A DNA stretch of 53,057 bases from Chloroflexota bacterium (GTDB taxonomy: Bacteria > Chloroflexota > Ktedonobacteria > Ktedonobacterales > Ktedonobacteraceae), in assembly GCA_902810755.1 (NCBI GenBank), contig CADDYT010000030.1, positions 1 to 53,057 of the forward strand, in the 5' to 3' direction. Each line of letters begins with the position of its first letter. The stretch's first letter is position 1. This document shows, piece after piece, positions 51,830-53,057 of this stretch. Position numbers and translations under genes: made by a program. The notes beneath the pieces were generated by a model. It was not told the origin of the DNA and ran no database searches. It saw only the letters and a list, made by a program, of their open reading frames with translations.

Positions 51830-52557
51830 ACATTCTGGAAGTGCATAACGTCTCGAAAGCCTTTGGCGGCATTCAGGCGCTCAATACCTGCTCGCTTACG
51901 GTCGAACAGGGAAAAATTACAGGCCTCATCGGCCCCAACGGCTCCGGCAAGACGACGCTCTTTAACGTCATTACCGGCTATGAGCGCGTGGATAGCGGCG
52001 AGGTGCAGTTCAACGGCAGACGCATCACCAACTCCTCGCCTGATAAAGTGTTTGCCATGGGCATTGGCCGCACCTTCCAGTTGACGCGCATCTTTCCCCG
52101 CCTCACCGTGCTGGAAAACATGCATGTCGCGGCACAGCGCAACGATTTGAAGGGCCTGCTCAGCCGCTGGAGTTCCTCGCATGAGCAGCGCCGGGCTATC
52201 GAGCTACTCGATTTTGTCGGTATTACCCGTCTCAAAGATGTCCCGGCGGCCAATCTCTCCTACGGGCAGAAAAAGCTGCTGGAATTCGCCTTCATCCTGA
52301 TTGCTGAGCCAAAAGTGATCCTGCTGGACGAACCCGCCGGTGGCATCAACCCGACTATGATTAACCATATCGGCGCTCGTATCCGCGAACTCAACCAGCA
52401 GGGCGTGACCTTCCTGGTGGTCGAACATAATATGGAATTTGTCATGAAGCTCTGCAATACCGTCAATGTCATGCATCGTGGCACGAAGATCGCTGAGGGA
52501 CCACCGGAAGCCGTGCGCGAGAATCCAGACGTGCTGGATGCCTACCTGGGAGGGTAA
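51826..52557 (+). CDS. livG: Liv-type ABC transporter ATP-binding protein LivG
   Basis: A 243-residue ABC ATPase. Walker A GPNGSGKTT, Q-loop near GIGRTFQLTR, signature LSYGQKKLLEFA, Walker B VILLDEPAGGINP and the H-loop VVEHNMEFVM are all intact. The FQLTRIFPRLTVLENM segment and the C-terminal DVLDAYLGG are typical of LivG. The start is GTG at 51826 with GAAGGAGG seven bases upstream. It powers solute import through LivHM with LivF. Confidence 0.94.
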   Translation: MNILEVHNVSKAFGGIQALNTCSLTVEQGKITGLIGPNGSGKTTLFNVITGYERVDSGEVQFNGRRITNSSPDKVFAMGIGRTFQLTRIFPRLTVLENMHVAAQRNDLKGLLSRWSSSHEQRRAIELLDFVGITRLKDVPAANLSYGQKKLLEFAFILIAEPKVILLDEPAGGINPTMINHIGARIRELNQQGVTFLVVEHNMEFVMKLCNTVNVMHRGTKIAEGPPEAVRENPDVLDAYLGG

Positions 52558-52563
52558 AGAACA

Positions 52564-53057
52564 ATGACAACCATGCTGAATTTGCGCAACATCTATGCCG
52601 GCTATGATGGCAGCGATGTTCTCAAGGGCGTTGAACTGGAGGTGCAGGAAGGCTCGATTACCTGCATCGTTGGCCCTAACGGCGCGGGCAAATCCACTGT
52701 GTTGCGCGTCCTCAGCGGCCTGCTCAAGCCGCGCCTGGGCGAGATTGTCTTTAATGGACGTTCCCTCGTCGGCCTGAGTCCGCGCCAGATACTCTCGCTG
52801 GGCATTGTGCAGGTGGCGCAGAACCACAGCCTGTTTACCGATATGACGGTGCAGGAGAATGTGCGCCTGGGTGGCTATATCCTCAACCACCCCGCACTGG
52901 TGAGCAATCGCCTCAAAGAGGTTGAGAACCTTTTTCCTATAGTCAGAGAACGCGCGAAAGATAAGGCGGGCAGCCTCTCCGGCGGGCAACAGCGGCTTGT
53001 CGAATTTGCCCGCAGCCTGATGCTCGATCCAAAGCTGATCCTGCTGGACGAACCCTC
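52564..53057 (+). CDS. livF: Liv-type ABC transporter ATP-binding protein LivF (3' end beyond window)
   Basis: Partial gene, 164 codons before the window ends. It begins MTTMLNLRNIYAGYDGSDVL and contains Walker A VGPNGAGKST, the signature LSGGQQRLVEFARSL and the Walker B LILLDEP at the very end. The QVAQNHSLFTDMTVQENVRLG stretch matches LivF proteins (which usually have VPEGR..F), here a somewhat diverged form. Starts 6 bp after livG at ATG 52564 with GGGAGGG upstream. Confidence 0.9.
   Translation, partial: MTTMLNLRNIYAGYDGSDVLKGVELEVQEGSITCIVGPNGAGKSTVLRVLSGLLKPRLGEIVFNGRSLVGLSPRQILSLGIVQVAQNHSLFTDMTVQENVRLGGYILNHPALVSNRLKEVENLFPIVRERAKDKAGSLSGGQQRLVEFARSLMLDPKLILLDEP

Overview
The window looks like a chromosomal segment of a Gram-positive, aerobic, GC-rich (roughly 55-60% by eye) bacterium of the Chloroflexota, most likely the Ktedonobacteria. 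This is inference: the combination of MurT/GatD (monoderm cell wall), heme A synthase and CtaG (aerobic respiration), a sigma-54-like factor, several ECF sigma factors, a spore-lysin-like GH18 protein, large TPR/HEAT/NACHT proteins and abundant intergenic palindromes fits that group, but no rRNA or ribosomal protein is present to prove it.

Layout. 1-4.7 kb (minus): an unknown helical protein, an unknown lineage protein and a 40-residue-period TPR protein, probably one transcription unit. 4.9-9.6 kb: stand-alone cyclic-nucleotide-binding protein, NrdR, a DUF6788-like small protein, membrane-anchored GH18 protein, long-form ribosome hibernation factor and a SigZ-like ECF sigma factor with a Cys-rich tail. 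9.6-13.1 kb (minus): murT-gatD plus a small protein carrying only the ClpX-type zinc finger. 13.2-20.7 kb: topoisomerase I, isocitrate dehydrogenase, GlpX fructose bisphosphatase, RqcH/NFACT. 20.8-25.1 kb: a lipoprotein, then the minus-strand operon selD-rnc-rpoN. SelD is a selenoprotein with an in-frame UGA; RpoN has a zinc ribbon inserted after a shortened Region I. 25.1-25.5 kb: RNase P RNA, divergent from selD. 25.6-31.7 kb: ECF sigma/anti-sigma pair, CtaG, Aat, heme A synthase, YbjQ-like protein. 31.7-35.9 kb (minus): flippase, small membrane protein, membrane-anchored GH3. 36.2-41.4 kb: a 1704-residue two-TM/NACHT/HEAT/coiled-coil protein. 41.4-53.1 kb (plus): a FadR-type regulator, beta-hydroxyacid dehydrogenase, E1 alpha, E1 beta, an M24-fold protein lacking one metal ligand, E2, then a Liv-type ABC importer (livKHMGF), the last gene cut by the window end.

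How the genes work together. The last 12 kb reads as one catabolic module: import of an amino-acid-like or carboxylate solute by Liv, processing by the M24-fold enzyme and the dehydrogenase, and oxidative decarboxylation by the E1/E2 complex (E3 is not in the window), probably controlled by the FadR protein. MurT-GatD amidates the cell-wall precursor. selD-rnc-rpoN couples selenium donor synthesis, RNA processing and a sigma factor in one message.

Intergenic DNA carries at least three families of short palindromic repeats, each seen two or more times here. The observations most worth following are the UGA-containing selD, the altered sigma-54, the NACHT-HEAT protein and the M24/2-oxoacid dehydrogenase/Liv cluster. 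No CRISPR array, tRNA, rRNA, prophage or transposase was seen.
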